Assembly (NCBI GenBank): GCA_024743175.1
Contig: JANSXA010000006.1
Coordinates: 1 to 64,000, forward strand
DNA length: 64,000 nt
DNA from: Pseudomonadaceae bacterium
GTDB lineage: Bacteria > Pseudomonadota > Gammaproteobacteria > Pseudomonadales > Azotimanducaceae
Reading direction: 5' to 3'
The first letter of the stretch is position 1, and every line of letters begins with the position of its first letter. Below, one piece after another: positions 25,690 to 34,692 of this stretch. The notes beneath the pieces are model-generated. The model was given only the letters and a program-made list of their open reading frames with translations, was not told the DNA's origin and did not search any database. The position numbers were made by a program, and so were the translations under genes.

Positions 25690-26487
25690 ATGTACGAAAC
25701 CATCGATGTTGTGGTGCACAAGTCGGCAGCGCCGCAGCTCAGGCATTCAGTCGCAGAAGCAGGTCGCGCAGTGTCTGAACTGGTGACGCTGGGAGTGTTA
25801 TGGCCGCTGTTGGATGTCAAAAGTGAAGGTGATGGTCATCCGGTCATGGTGTTACCCGGATTCCTCGCCAGTGATTTTTCGACCAGCGCTATTCGAGGGT
25901 ATCTGCATCGGCATGGCTTCAACGCATTACCCTGGAAGCAGGGGCGCAATACCGGTAGACGCTCTAAACAGGCAGGCCTGCACAACCACTTTCTGCAGAT
26001 ATCCGATCAATGTGCAGAGCCTATGTCTCTGGTCGGCCACAGCCTGGGCGGCGTTTTTGCCCGGGAACTGGCCCGCCAGTACCCTGATCGCGTGCGTAGT
26101 GTCGTCACTCTCGGCAGTCCCTTTGGTACCACAGATGGCGCTGCGGTGGCCCATCTTGTGAAGCGCATGTTTGAGCGGATAGCCCGGCAAACGGTAGATC
26201 AGCTGCGCCGCGAACTGAACGCTCTGGACCCTCGATTGCCACCGGGTGTGCCAGCGACTGCAATTTTCAGTCGTTCCGACGGTGTGGTGCACTGGCAGAG
26301 CTGTTTAGAGCAGAACACCGAACAAACCGAAAATATTGAGGTATATGGGTCGCATTGTGGCCTGGTGGTCAATCCCAGCGCCCTGGTGGCTATCGTGGAT
26401 CGTCTGGCGCAGCCATATGGCGACTGGCAAAAGTTTGCACATACCGGCACTATGCCCGGAGTGCGGTTTCCCAGTCATCCGCAGTGA
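25690..26487 (+). CDS. alpha/beta hydrolase (lipase-like), paralogue B
   Basis: 265 aa from ATG at 25690, with GAGG six bases upstream. The open frame extends back to 25408, but that part overlaps the divergent gene and reads as its shadow. Motifs parallel paralogue A: PVMVLPGFLASD, nucleophile GHSLGGVFAREL, SRSDGVVHW, and SHCGLVVNPSALVAIVDRL. The gene ends 12 bp before phaR, and the two probably form one transcript. Confidence 0.85.
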   Translation: MYETIDVVVHKSAAPQLRHSVAEAGRAVSELVTLGVLWPLLDVKSEGDGHPVMVLPGFLASDFSTSAIRGYLHRHGFNALPWKQGRNTGRRSKQAGLHNHFLQISDQCAEPMSLVGHSLGGVFARELARQYPDRVRSVVTLGSPFGTTDGAAVAHLVKRMFERIARQTVDQLRRELNALDPRLPPGVPATAIFSRSDGVVHWQSCLEQNTEQTENIEVYGSHCGLVVNPSALVAIVDRLAQPYGDWQKFAHTGTMPGVRFPSHPQ

Positions 26488-26499
26488 TTCAGATGTCCG

Positions 26500-27000
26500 A
26501 TGTGGAGCAACGCAGCGTCAGTGCATAAGTTAAAAAAATATCCCAATCGTCGTCTTTACGACATGACCGACAGCAAATACGTCACCGTGGATGATGTGCG
26601 CAAACTGATAGTGAAAGGTGTGAGTATTCAGGTCATTGATTCCAAAGAGGAAAAAGACATTACTCGATCTGTGCTGCTGCAGATTCTGGCCGAGCAGGAG
26701 CAGGAAGGTCACGGCACGATTCTGACCAACCGCACGATCGAACAACTGATCCGGTTTTATGGTGACAGCGTTGGCCGCGTCGTAAGTCGTTACATTGAAG
26801 AAGCGATCTCTGCATTTATTGAGCAGCAGGATCTGTATCGGGACAGAATGCGTCAATTTAACGCGCTGAATCCCTTAAACGTCATGCGCCAGGCCTTCGA
26901 GTCCAGTTTCAAGAGCGACTCTGGTAAGACGCGCCCAGCAGCTGACAAAGCAACCAGTGAGCCGAAAAAACCCCCAGCTGAAGACGACTCAGCTGCCTGA
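26500..27000 (+). CDS. phaR: polyhydroxyalkanoate synthesis repressor PhaR
   Basis: 166 aa from ATG at 26500. An in-frame GTG at 26521 (reading VHKLKKYPNRRLYD) would give the more usual N-terminus. KKYPNRRLYDMTDSKYVTVDDVRKL is the PhaR/PhbR DNA-binding region, and residues 75-125 (LTNRTIEQLIRFYGDSVGRVVSRYIE) form the PHB-accumulation-regulator domain. PhaR represses phasin and other PHA genes until it is titrated onto nascent granules. The C-terminal 35 residues are disordered and rich in Lys, Pro and Glu. The last 12 bases overlap the convergent ligase gene. Confidence 0.9.
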   Translation: MWSNAASVHKLKKYPNRRLYDMTDSKYVTVDDVRKLIVKGVSIQVIDSKEEKDITRSVLLQILAEQEQEGHGTILTNRTIEQLIRFYGDSVGRVVSRYIEEAISAFIEQQDLYRDRMRQFNALNPLNVMRQAFESSFKSDSGKTRPAADKATSEPKKPPAEDDSAA

Positions 27001-28527
27001 GACGCGGCGCTCAATGCCTGACCAGTAGGGTTCGCGCAAATCTTTGCGTTTGATTTTCCCAACCGGGCTTTTCGGCAAGGGTGTCTGGGTTATTTCTACT
27101 CCGCCAGGTTTCTTGTAAGAGCCTAACGCGTCAGTAACCATTGAGACGACCTCTTCTTCGGTCAGGGTGTGCTCAGGCTTCACAACACAAACCGCAAACG
27201 GTGTTTCCCCCCAGCGTGGATGCGGAATTCCGAATACCGCCACTTCCATGACATCTGCGTGGCTGGCGATGACGTTTTCCAGCTCGGCTGGCCAGATGTT
27301 GTAGCCACCTGAAATAATCATGTCGTCTGCGCGGTCGACGATATACAGATAGCCATTCCTGTCGAGCTTGCCCAGATCGCCGGTTTTTATCCAGCCGTTC
27401 ACAATCCGCTGTGCGTCTGCTTCAGGGTTGTTCCAGAAGCCGCTCATCATGCCGTCGCTTTTTGCAACAATCTCGCCAACTTCGTCGGTGGGAAGGGGTT
27501 GATTGTCTTCATCCCAGATTTCAATCTCTGCAAACGGCAGTGCTAAGCCGCAAGCGCGCAGCGGGTTGGAGCCGGACTGGGTAGCAAACCACTGCTGGGA
27601 ATTCATCATCGCAACCGGCAGCACTTCGGTCTGGCCATAACCCTGATATAAAACGTCTCCAAACACGTCCCTGGCTGCCAGGGCTGTGGCATCGGCAATC
27701 GGAGCGGCAGCAATCAACAGACATTTTAGTGCGCTGTAATCGCGTCCTCGCGCGCTGTTGTCGTGCACAATAGCGTTAACCATAGTGGGGACCATGAACG
27801 CGTATGCGATCTGTTCCTGTTCGATAAGATTCAGCGTCTGGTTGGGATCAAACTCATCCTGCATGACATTGCAACCACCACTTAACCAGACAGGCAGAAA
27901 CTGGTATCCCGAACCGTGTGAAATAGGCCCCAGGTGTAGACACTTGTCGCCAGGTATTACAGGCGGAAAGGTATAAAACCAGTCCCGGCCTGCCGCGAGC
28001 CAGGCTTTGTGGGTATAAGCAACACCCTTGGACAGACCGGTAGTGCCGCCGGTGTGACGGATAATGAAATAATCGTCGGGGCTGATGTCGATCTCAGGAT
28101 CGACATCGCTGAACTGTGCAAGCCAGGATTCGTAACCCTCATCGCGGATAAAAACATGCTGCAGATCAGGTAACTCGTCCGTTAAACCAGCCACTTCGTG
28201 AGCGTACGCCGCGCTGACCAGCAACACTTTGCAGTTGGTGTGGCCAAGCATGTGTAGATGGGCGTCGCGGCCGTTACGCGGATACAAAGGTACTCGAACG
28301 GCATTGGCAACGGCTGCGCCGACAAAAAGATCGCCGGCTTCAATGCCGTTATCTTCCAGGACACCCACTCTATCTCCGGGTTCTACACCCAGGCTGCGAA
28401 GCCCGTTAGCCAGCCGTACGCCGCGCTGCCAGGCTTGTGCGAAGGTCAGCCTGCGGCTGCCGTGTACGATGGCGTCATATCCACTGTAGTGTTGTGCGGC
28501 GCGGCGCATCAGTGTGCATACGTCCAT
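26989..28527 (-). CDS. AMP-dependent acyl-CoA synthetase
   Basis: 512 aa. The adenylate-forming P-loop is IRHTGGTTGLSKGVAYTHKAW, the A5 motif is YQGYGQTE, and the A8 hinge is KTGDLGKLDRNGYLYIVDRADDMIISGGYNIWPAELEN. The catalytic Lys is in LPKSPVGKIKRK. It fits the long-chain or medium-chain fatty-acid (or aromatic/terpenoid acid) CoA ligases. It would activate free acids for beta-oxidation or storage. It is transcribed toward phaR and is divergent from the SDR/MFS pair. Confidence 0.88.
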   Translation of the reverse strand: MDVCTLMRRAAQHYSGYDAIVHGSRRLTFAQAWQRGVRLANGLRSLGVEPGDRVGVLEDNGIEAGDLFVGAAVANAVRVPLYPRNGRDAHLHMLGHTNCKVLLVSAAYAHEVAGLTDELPDLQHVFIRDEGYESWLAQFSDVDPEIDISPDDYFIIRHTGGTTGLSKGVAYTHKAWLAAGRDWFYTFPPVIPGDKCLHLGPISHGSGYQFLPVWLSGGCNVMQDEFDPNQTLNLIEQEQIAYAFMVPTMVNAIVHDNSARGRDYSALKCLLIAAAPIADATALAARDVFGDVLYQGYGQTEVLPVAMMNSQQWFATQSGSNPLRACGLALPFAEIEIWDEDNQPLPTDEVGEIVAKSDGMMSGFWNNPEADAQRIVNGWIKTGDLGKLDRNGYLYIVDRADDMIISGGYNIWPAELENVIASHADVMEVAVFGIPHPRWGETPFAVCVVKPEHTLTEEEVVSMVTDALGSYKKPGGVEITQTPLPKSPVGKIKRKDLREPYWSGIERRVSGS

Positions 28528-28599
28528 TAATGTGGCTCCCCTTAGCCCATAGCCTCATGCTACTGTACCTGATCAACAGCAAAGGCTTAAGGGGAGAGC

Positions 28600-29469
28600 A
28601 TGCGCTTACAGGATAAGGTGGCCGTTATCACAGGTGGCGCCAGCGGCATGGGCAAAGATTCGGTCATGCGCTTTCTGGCCGAAGGTGCGCAAGTTGTGAT
28701 CGCGGATTTCAACGAGGACACCGGCAACGCTGTGCTGCAACTTGCGTCGGATCAGGGTTTTGCTGATTCCGTGCGTTTCATTAAGACGGATGTTGCGCAG
28801 GAAGCGGATATTGAAAACATGTTCGACCTGGCACGCTCTGACTTTGGTCGTGTAGACATTGTCTTCAACAATGCCGGGGTTGGTGGTGCTATCGGACCGC
28901 TGACCGAAACCACTACCCAGTCCTGGGACTACACCATGGACGTGCTGGCTAAAGGTGTTTTCCTCGGTATCAAACATGCTGCCCGACACATGCGAGCGCA
29001 GGGTGATGGTGGTGCGATTATTAATACGGCATCAATTGCAGGTTTGAGTGGTGATGCGGGTCCATTGGTTTATTCCGCTGCCAAGGCTGCGGTAATCAGT
29101 CTGACGCAGAGTGCTGCGGTTGAGCTGGCGCCAGATCGGATACGCGTTAACGCGATTTGTCCGGGGTTTATTGCGACCCCTCTGGCTGCAGGAGGCGCGC
29201 CGGAAAAAATAGAGGCCAGATTTGCCCAGGCACAGCCCTGGCCTGAATTTGGCAAAGGTCTGCACATTGCGGGGGCTGCCTTGTTTCTGGCCAGTGATGA
29301 TGCCGAATTTGTCACCGGTGAAAAACTGGTGGTTGATGGTGGTCTCACCGCTGCAGGACCGGAACTGTCAAAACGATTTCCCCAGGTATCAGCGCGTGAT
29401 GCCAAAATTCAGGGGGTTACCAAAGGCAGCACAGGTGCGGCCCACCAAGTAGAACGGCTCGACGGCTAA
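28600..29469 (+). CDS. short-chain dehydrogenase/reductase
   Basis: 289 aa. TGGASGMGKDSV is the glycine-rich NAD(P) site, followed by NNAGVGG and catalytic S, Y-SAAK (LVYSAAKAAV). The C-terminal 35 residues after VTGEKLVVDGGLTAAG extend beyond the usual end. Classical SDR acting on hydroxyl/keto groups, with substrate unknown. SD GGGGAG precedes the ATG. It is 16 bp upstream of the MFS gene and probably cotranscribed. Confidence 0.88.
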   Translation: MRLQDKVAVITGGASGMGKDSVMRFLAEGAQVVIADFNEDTGNAVLQLASDQGFADSVRFIKTDVAQEADIENMFDLARSDFGRVDIVFNNAGVGGAIGPLTETTTQSWDYTMDVLAKGVFLGIKHAARHMRAQGDGGAIINTASIAGLSGDAGPLVYSAAKAAVISLTQSAAVELAPDRIRVNAICPGFIATPLAAGGAPEKIEARFAQAQPWPEFGKGLHIAGAALFLASDDAEFVTGEKLVVDGGLTAAGPELSKRFPQVSARDAKIQGVTKGSTGAAHQVERLDG

Positions 29470-29485
29470 CCAGAGGTTGTCCAAT

Positions 29486-30898
29486 GTGACCACACAAGCA
29501 TTATCCCTGGCGGGCACGCCTGCTGCTGCACCGCTTGGCTACTACTCCTGGACCTTTGGTCAAGGTGCGCGCGATCCCTACTACATTATGGTGGTGATCT
29601 ATATTTTCTTTCCCTATTTCAGCAATACGGTGGTAGGTGACCCTGTTCAGGGTCAGAGTCTGATCGGCTATCTCAACGCGACAGCAGGATTTGTTCTAAT
29701 GCTGACAGCACCTTTTCTGGGTGCCATTGCGGATAAAAATGGCCGGCGCAAACCCTGGGTCGCAGCAACCGTGCTGGTGATGATTGTTGGGGCTGGCCTG
29801 TTGTGGTTTGTTCTTCCACAGGGCGGTGGCGTTGGTATTGGCTGGACGCTGCTGATTCTTCTGGTTATCAGCGTGGCTTTCTCCATTTCTGAAGTTTTCC
29901 ATAATGCCATGCTACCGTCGGTGGCTCCGGTCAATAAAGTAGGCGCGATTTCGGGGATGGCTTTTGCCCTGGGTAATGTCGGTGGTCTGGTGTTGATGCT
30001 GTTTGTACTCTTCGCGTTTGCCATGCCGGGCACACAACCCTGGAGTTTTTTACCTGCTGAACCACTTTTTGGTCTTGACCGCGCCAGTCATGAACACGAT
30101 CGGGTGGTGGGGCCAATTTCAGCGGTTTGGATGCTGCTGCTGACATTGCCGGTATTGCTCTTTACGCCGGATGGAAAAACCTCGGGCACGCCGATGCTGA
30201 TTGCGGCACGCCAGGGGATACGCGATGTTGTCGAGACGGTAAAACAGCTGAAACATTACTCAAACATCGCGATTTACCTGCTGTCACGCATGTTCTTCAT
30301 CGATGGCATGGTCGGTGTCATGACTTTTGGCGGCGTTTATGCCTCTGGCACCTTCGGCTGGCAATCTACCACCCTGCTTATTTTTGGCTTATGCAGCAGC
30401 GCCTCGGCCATGTTTGGCGCTTACGTCGGCGGTAAGCTGGACGACAAGCTGGGATCGATCAGAGCGCTGCAGATTGCCATTGGCATGAGTTCGCTGGTGC
30501 TGCTGGTGTTGGTGTCAATCCAGCCTGGGACGGTTCTGTACGTTGTCTCGGTGAGCACTGAGCCGGTCTGGGATTTTCCCTATTTCCAGACAACGGCTGA
30601 GATCTGTTACTTCATCTCAAACCAGATTTTTGCGATGTTTTTTGTCACCGGTCTATCATCGTCCCGAACGTTGATGGCGCGTATCTCGCCACCGCAGATG
30701 GCGACACAGTTTTTTGGTCTGTTTGCTTTGTCGGGTACGGTAACTGCCTTTCTGGCGCCGCTGATGGTGGCCACAACAACCGATTTTTTCCAGTCCCAGC
30801 GGGCGGGTTTTGCCTCGCTGGCTATACTGATGATTATCGGTGCAGTGTTGTTACTGAAGGTTCGTGAAGAGCAGGCGACAGTGGCTAACCAGAGCTAA
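29486..30898 (+). CDS. MFS transporter, UMF1-like
   Basis: 470 aa from the GTG at 29486, nine bases after GAGG; a TTG at 29477 is the alternative. About 12 membrane helices. The start GYYSWTFGQGARDPYYIMVVIYIFFPYF and the loop GAIADKNGRRKPW resemble the UMF1 (Atg22-like) subfamily. Substrate unknown. With the SDR, P450 and acyl-CoA ligase around it, transport of a hydrophobic or terpenoid substrate or of a metabolite is possible. Confidence 0.85.
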   Translation: MTTQALSLAGTPAAAPLGYYSWTFGQGARDPYYIMVVIYIFFPYFSNTVVGDPVQGQSLIGYLNATAGFVLMLTAPFLGAIADKNGRRKPWVAATVLVMIVGAGLLWFVLPQGGGVGIGWTLLILLVISVAFSISEVFHNAMLPSVAPVNKVGAISGMAFALGNVGGLVLMLFVLFAFAMPGTQPWSFLPAEPLFGLDRASHEHDRVVGPISAVWMLLLTLPVLLFTPDGKTSGTPMLIAARQGIRDVVETVKQLKHYSNIAIYLLSRMFFIDGMVGVMTFGGVYASGTFGWQSTTLLIFGLCSSASAMFGAYVGGKLDDKLGSIRALQIAIGMSSLVLLVLVSIQPGTVLYVVSVSTEPVWDFPYFQTTAEICYFISNQIFAMFFVTGLSSSRTLMARISPPQMATQFFGLFALSGTVTAFLAPLMVATTTDFFQSQRAGFASLAILMIIGAVLLLKVREEQATVANQS

Positions 30899-30920
30899 AG
30901 CCACCTGCTGCGGATCTTTA

Positions 30921-32255
30921 TCAGTCGCGAATGGTGACCGGCAGATTGCGGATACCATTGATGAAACTCGATTTCAGATAAACCGGATCGCCGGTGACTT
31001 CGATGTGATCAAACCTTTTCAATATTTCTTCCCACAATACGCGCAACTGCATCTCGCCCAGTCGATTACCCACACAGCGGTGGATACCAAAGCCGAAAGA
31101 CACGTGTTTACGAGGATTGCTGCGATCGATGATGAATTCATCTGGGTTTTCGATGGCGTCACCGTCTCGATTGCCGGACAGATACCACATGGCCACGCGG
31201 TCGCCTTTCTTGATCTGCTTACCCCCCAGCTCCGTGTCTGTGAGCGCGGTTCGGGCCATGTGCGCAACCGGTGATTGCCAGCGGATGATTTCAGGCACCA
31301 TGGTATTGATCAGCTTATGGTCTGCGCGCAGCTTATTGTACTGCTCGGGAAACTGATTCAGTGCGAGAACGCCACCGCTGATGGAGTTGCGGGTTGTGTC
31401 ATTGCCGCCGACAATCAGCAGCAGAATATTACCAAGGTACTCGTTTGGCGGCATATCCCGGGTAGATTCGCCATGCACCAGCATGGAGATCAGATCGTCA
31501 CCCGGCTCATTCTGTGCCAGGCGTTCCTGCCAGACCGCGGCAAAATACTCATAGCATTTCCACAGCTCGCCAAAGCCTTCTTCGATGGTATTGAAAAACT
31601 CCGGATTACCCAGGTTCTGCACAGCATCGGACCAGTAAATGAGTTTATGCCGGTCTTCCTGGGGCACGTTGAACAAGGTTGCCAACATCTGCCCGGTGAG
31701 TTCAACAGAGACTTCTTTGACCCAGTTGAATTCCTCATTGCGTGGCAGGTTATCCAGAATCGCGCAGGCGCGCTTGCGGATCAGGTCTTCCAGACCAGCC
31801 AGTTTTGACGGTGTAAACATCGGCGCAACCACTTTACGTTGCTGGTCATGTTTTGGCGGATCTTCCTGGATAAACATCGGCAGATCAAAATCGTCTGAAC
31901 CTTCAGGCTGGGCTGCGCCGCCCAGAGATATGCCGCCTTTGCGAAAATCTGATGAGAACAGGTCGTGGTGACTGTCCACATACATGATGTCTTCAAATTT
32001 GGTGACCGACCAGTAGGGTCCAAACTGGCTGACTTCGGTGTAGTGCACGGGGTCTTCTTCGCGCAACCGCGCGAAGTACGGCATCTGTCTGGCGTCTTCG
32101 AACAGATCAGGATGACCAGGGTCCAGATCTTTCAGCGGGATGTCTGCGGGATCGATGCTTGTATCGATGGCCCATTGTGCCAGCAGTTCTTCGTTTGATC
32201 GGCTGAAGATGTCGCCACGGTTGGCGCGAGGATTGTTACTGTCAACTTCGCTCAT
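30921..32255 (-). CDS. cytochrome P450, CYP153-like
   Basis: 444 aa, soluble. The haem-binding loop is SFGFGIHRCVGNRLGE with C394. The I-helix is LLIVGGNDTTRNSISGG, and ExxR is in MVPEIIRWQSPV. The stretches FGPYWSVTKFEDI, SVELTGQMLATL and GNRDGDAIENPDEFIIDR follow the CYP153 alkane/fatty-acid terminal hydroxylase pattern closely. That clade needs a ferredoxin and ferredoxin reductase, neither of which is in the window. Terminal hydroxylation would yield fatty alcohols for the nearby wax synthases. Confidence 0.85.
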   Translation of the reverse strand: MSEVDSNNPRANRGDIFSRSNEELLAQWAIDTSIDPADIPLKDLDPGHPDLFEDARQMPYFARLREEDPVHYTEVSQFGPYWSVTKFEDIMYVDSHHDLFSSDFRKGGISLGGAAQPEGSDDFDLPMFIQEDPPKHDQQRKVVAPMFTPSKLAGLEDLIRKRACAILDNLPRNEEFNWVKEVSVELTGQMLATLFNVPQEDRHKLIYWSDAVQNLGNPEFFNTIEEGFGELWKCYEYFAAVWQERLAQNEPGDDLISMLVHGESTRDMPPNEYLGNILLLIVGGNDTTRNSISGGVLALNQFPEQYNKLRADHKLINTMVPEIIRWQSPVAHMARTALTDTELGGKQIKKGDRVAMWYLSGNRDGDAIENPDEFIIDRSNPRKHVSFGFGIHRCVGNRLGEMQLRVLWEEILKRFDHIEVTGDPVYLKSSFINGIRNLPVTIRD

Positions 32256-32315
32256 GATGTCACCGGTTGAGTCTAAAACTTCAGTATAAACGCTGACATG
32301 AATGTTGGTAGTGTA

Positions 32316-32705
32316 CTAATTCGCGAAATGATGTCTGCGATCGCGACGGTTGCGGCGCTCATTGTTGAGCATCTGTCGTGCTGGCAGTCCATTGTCGGTA
32401 TCTCGGCGCATTTCTTCGCGACGATCAGACATGTGCTTGTAGCGGCAGCGGCACTGGTCGGGTTGACTGCAGCCGCCTAAAGGCAGTTGTGGCGCGTGAG
32501 CGGCGAGAAATTTCCGCCCCGTAATTCGCTGCGCCGCCTCACAGCAGTCGCTGCGGCTGTAGATGGAAACGGCCTGAAAAGAGCCTTGTGTCTTTTGTCG
32601 CTGGGCAGGCCCCGGTCGGTTTTTAAGCGTACCGCTCCGCCGCGTGCTCTGGGTTCGTTGCGTATCCTTTTTGCTGACGAATAGTTTTTTCATCCAGCTG
32701 GTCAT
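32316..32705 (-). CDS. conserved hypothetical protein with Cys cluster and RRxxRDRR tail
   Basis: 129 aa, SD AGGAAG immediately upstream of ATG 32705. The N-terminal 45 residues are basic and disordered. A Cys-rich core runs from DCCEAAQRITGRKFLAAHAP to LPLGGCSQPDQCRCRYKH, followed by DRREEMRRDTDNG and a terminal NNERRNRRDRR. The Cys spacing suggests a small metal site. I have seen similar Cys-x-Cys plus DRR patterns in unnamed proteobacterial proteins but know no function. Confidence 0.6.
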   Translation of the reverse strand: MTSWMKKLFVSKKDTQRTQSTRRSGTLKNRPGPAQRQKTQGSFQAVSIYSRSDCCEAAQRITGRKFLAAHAPQLPLGGCSQPDQCRCRYKHMSDRREEMRRDTDNGLPARQMLNNERRNRRDRRHHFAN

Positions 32706-32985
32706 TACTTCCTATCCTAACTCTGCTTGTTTACTCCCGAATACGTTGACTGATGTAGGTCAGTCAGCCTGTTTACCCCGATGGGTCAGGGTAACCTGTT
32801 TCCGAAATTTCCTTTTTCGTTATCTCCATTTTAATAACAAGGCGCAATTGCACAAGGTTTTGGGTCACCGAACCGGCCAGCACCTGCAAATTATCCATGA
32901 ATAAGAGGCGTGCAGCAGGCTGACTGCAGGCTAAGCAACTTGCCTTTACCCTACCATAGTGTAATTGCACTAGGTCAGCGGAATA

Positions 32986-34692
32986 TTACAATCGATGTAA
33001 AACTTCGATGCTTTCGCGCCATCCGTAACGAACAGCCTTAGCGGTGATGTTGCCGGGAGGCAGCGATCCAAGCTCTAAAGGTTCGGTGTACAGATACCAC
33101 ACGGGGCTGTCGCCGACCCGATAGCCAATGGAACTGGTGACGTCATTGACCAGCTTCAGAAACCCCGCGTCTTCGACAAACCTGGGCGCCGGTGTCTGGG
33201 GGATAGCGTCATCGTCTAAAAAGCTGGCGCGCAGATCAGGCTCGGGAACAGCACTTGTGTCACCAACTTCTGCAAGGAAAGCAGCTAACGCCGTGCGCAT
33301 TTCCTGCAGGATGGTCTGATGCGCAGGTGACTGCACAAGATTGTTCAGCTCATGTGGATCCGTCACGGTATCGTACAGTTGTTCATCCCCTGTTGGTTCG
33401 AACCAGCGGGACTGTACGGCTGACAGTTCACCTGTCTGCCAGGCTGTGCGCCAGGCGCGAACCATATCCAGATTATCGCGATAGTTCAGCGGGTGGCCGC
33501 CTGCAACTTCGGGGTACCAGCTCTTTATGTACTTGTAGCGATCGCTGCGGATAGCGCGCTGTCGGTCCATGACCTCATCGATGCGGTCACGTGAGGCATA
33601 CACGTAGCGTCGTGCTGAGCTCAGGAAGTTTTCACCATGGAAGTAATCTGGTGCTGATATCCCGGCGAATGCCAACACCGTAGGCGCCAGGTCAACAAAA
33701 CTGACCAGCCGCTCGTCGATGCTACCTCCAGCGAATTGGGTCTGGTCACCAACACCGACGCTCAACGCTGCCGGTAAACGCATGATCAAAGGCACTTTGA
33801 TGCCGCTGTCAAACAATTCTCGTTTGGCTCGGGGCAAACCATCGCCATGGTCCGTGGTCCAGAGGATGATGGTGTCTGACAGCAGACCATCAGCCTCAAG
33901 TGCGGCCACGATAGCTCCAACCCGCTCGTCCATGACACGAATGTTGTCGTAATGGCGGGCTATGTCTGCGCGGGTTTCAGGCAAATCGGGATAGTAGGGT
34001 GGCAGGCTGACTTCAGCAGGATCGGTAACGCTGGGGGCGACAATTCCGAGCGCCTTGCGCATTTGCTGGGTTGCAACGTGAGCCTGGCTGTAAGCTTCGC
34101 CACTGGCTCGCATGACGCCACTTTCGTGTGTCTCAATAAAGTTGATCAGGCCAAAAAAAGGTTGGTCAGTGGAGCGGTTCCGCCATGCAGTATCGGCGGC
34201 GCCATCTTCGTTCCAGATCGTAAATGGTCCGGAGCCAGCCCGGATCCCGCTGAACTGATAATCAAGCTTCTGATCTGTGTAGGTGTAGTAGCCGGATGCG
34301 CGCAGTATTTCCGGGAAAGCTTTTGTGCCTGCTGCGGGTTGTGCCAGATAAGGCCCCAGCGGACCGGTTGTGGTACGCATGTGCTGGCCGCCAAAACTGA
34401 TCTGATGCTGCCCGGTTATGAGGGCTGCACGACTGGGTGCGCAAACCCCTGCCGTTGTGAAAACTCTGGTGTAACGGGTGCCCTGAGCAGCTAATTCGTC
34501 AATATTAGGCGTTCTGGCGAGAGCATCACCAAAACTGCCCACCCGGGGGCTGAGATCTTCTGCCACCAGGAGAAGAATATTTGGACGGGAGGCAACACTG
34601 GCCGCTGCCTCACTGCCCGCCGTGCTTTCGACGGCCAACGCGGGTGCTGTCAACAAAGCCAGCATTGCGGCAATGGCCGGATAAATTTTCAC
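32986..34692 (-). CDS. exported arylsulfatase-type sulfatase
   Basis: 568 aa from the GTG at 34692, whose GTGA overlaps the TGA of the SLC13 gene (4-base coupling). The signal peptide ends at ALLTAPALA. C84-A-P-S-R88 is the CxPSR sequence in which Cys is converted to formylglycine, followed by AALITG. Metal ligands come from VAEDLSPR and WTTDHGDGLPRAK. It hydrolyses sulfate esters in the periplasm; N-terminal features resemble heparan/carbohydrate sulfatases. Needs a formylglycine-generating enzyme or equivalent, not seen here. Confidence 0.9.
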   Translation of the reverse strand: MKIYPAIAAMLALLTAPALAVESTAGSEAAASVASRPNILLLVAEDLSPRVGSFGDALARTPNIDELAAQGTRYTRVFTTAGVCAPSRAALITGQHQISFGGQHMRTTTGPLGPYLAQPAAGTKAFPEILRASGYYTYTDQKLDYQFSGIRAGSGPFTIWNEDGAADTAWRNRSTDQPFFGLINFIETHESGVMRASGEAYSQAHVATQQMRKALGIVAPSVTDPAEVSLPPYYPDLPETRADIARHYDNIRVMDERVGAIVAALEADGLLSDTIILWTTDHGDGLPRAKRELFDSGIKVPLIMRLPAALSVGVGDQTQFAGGSIDERLVSFVDLAPTVLAFAGISAPDYFHGENFLSSARRYVYASRDRIDEVMDRQRAIRSDRYKYIKSWYPEVAGGHPLNYRDNLDMVRAWRTAWQTGELSAVQSRWFEPTGDEQLYDTVTDPHELNNLVQSPAHQTILQEMRTALAAFLAEVGDTSAVPEPDLRASFLDDDAIPQTPAPRFVEDAGFLKLVNDVTSSIGYRVGDSPVWYLYTEPLELGSLPPGNITAKAVRYGWRESIEVLHRL

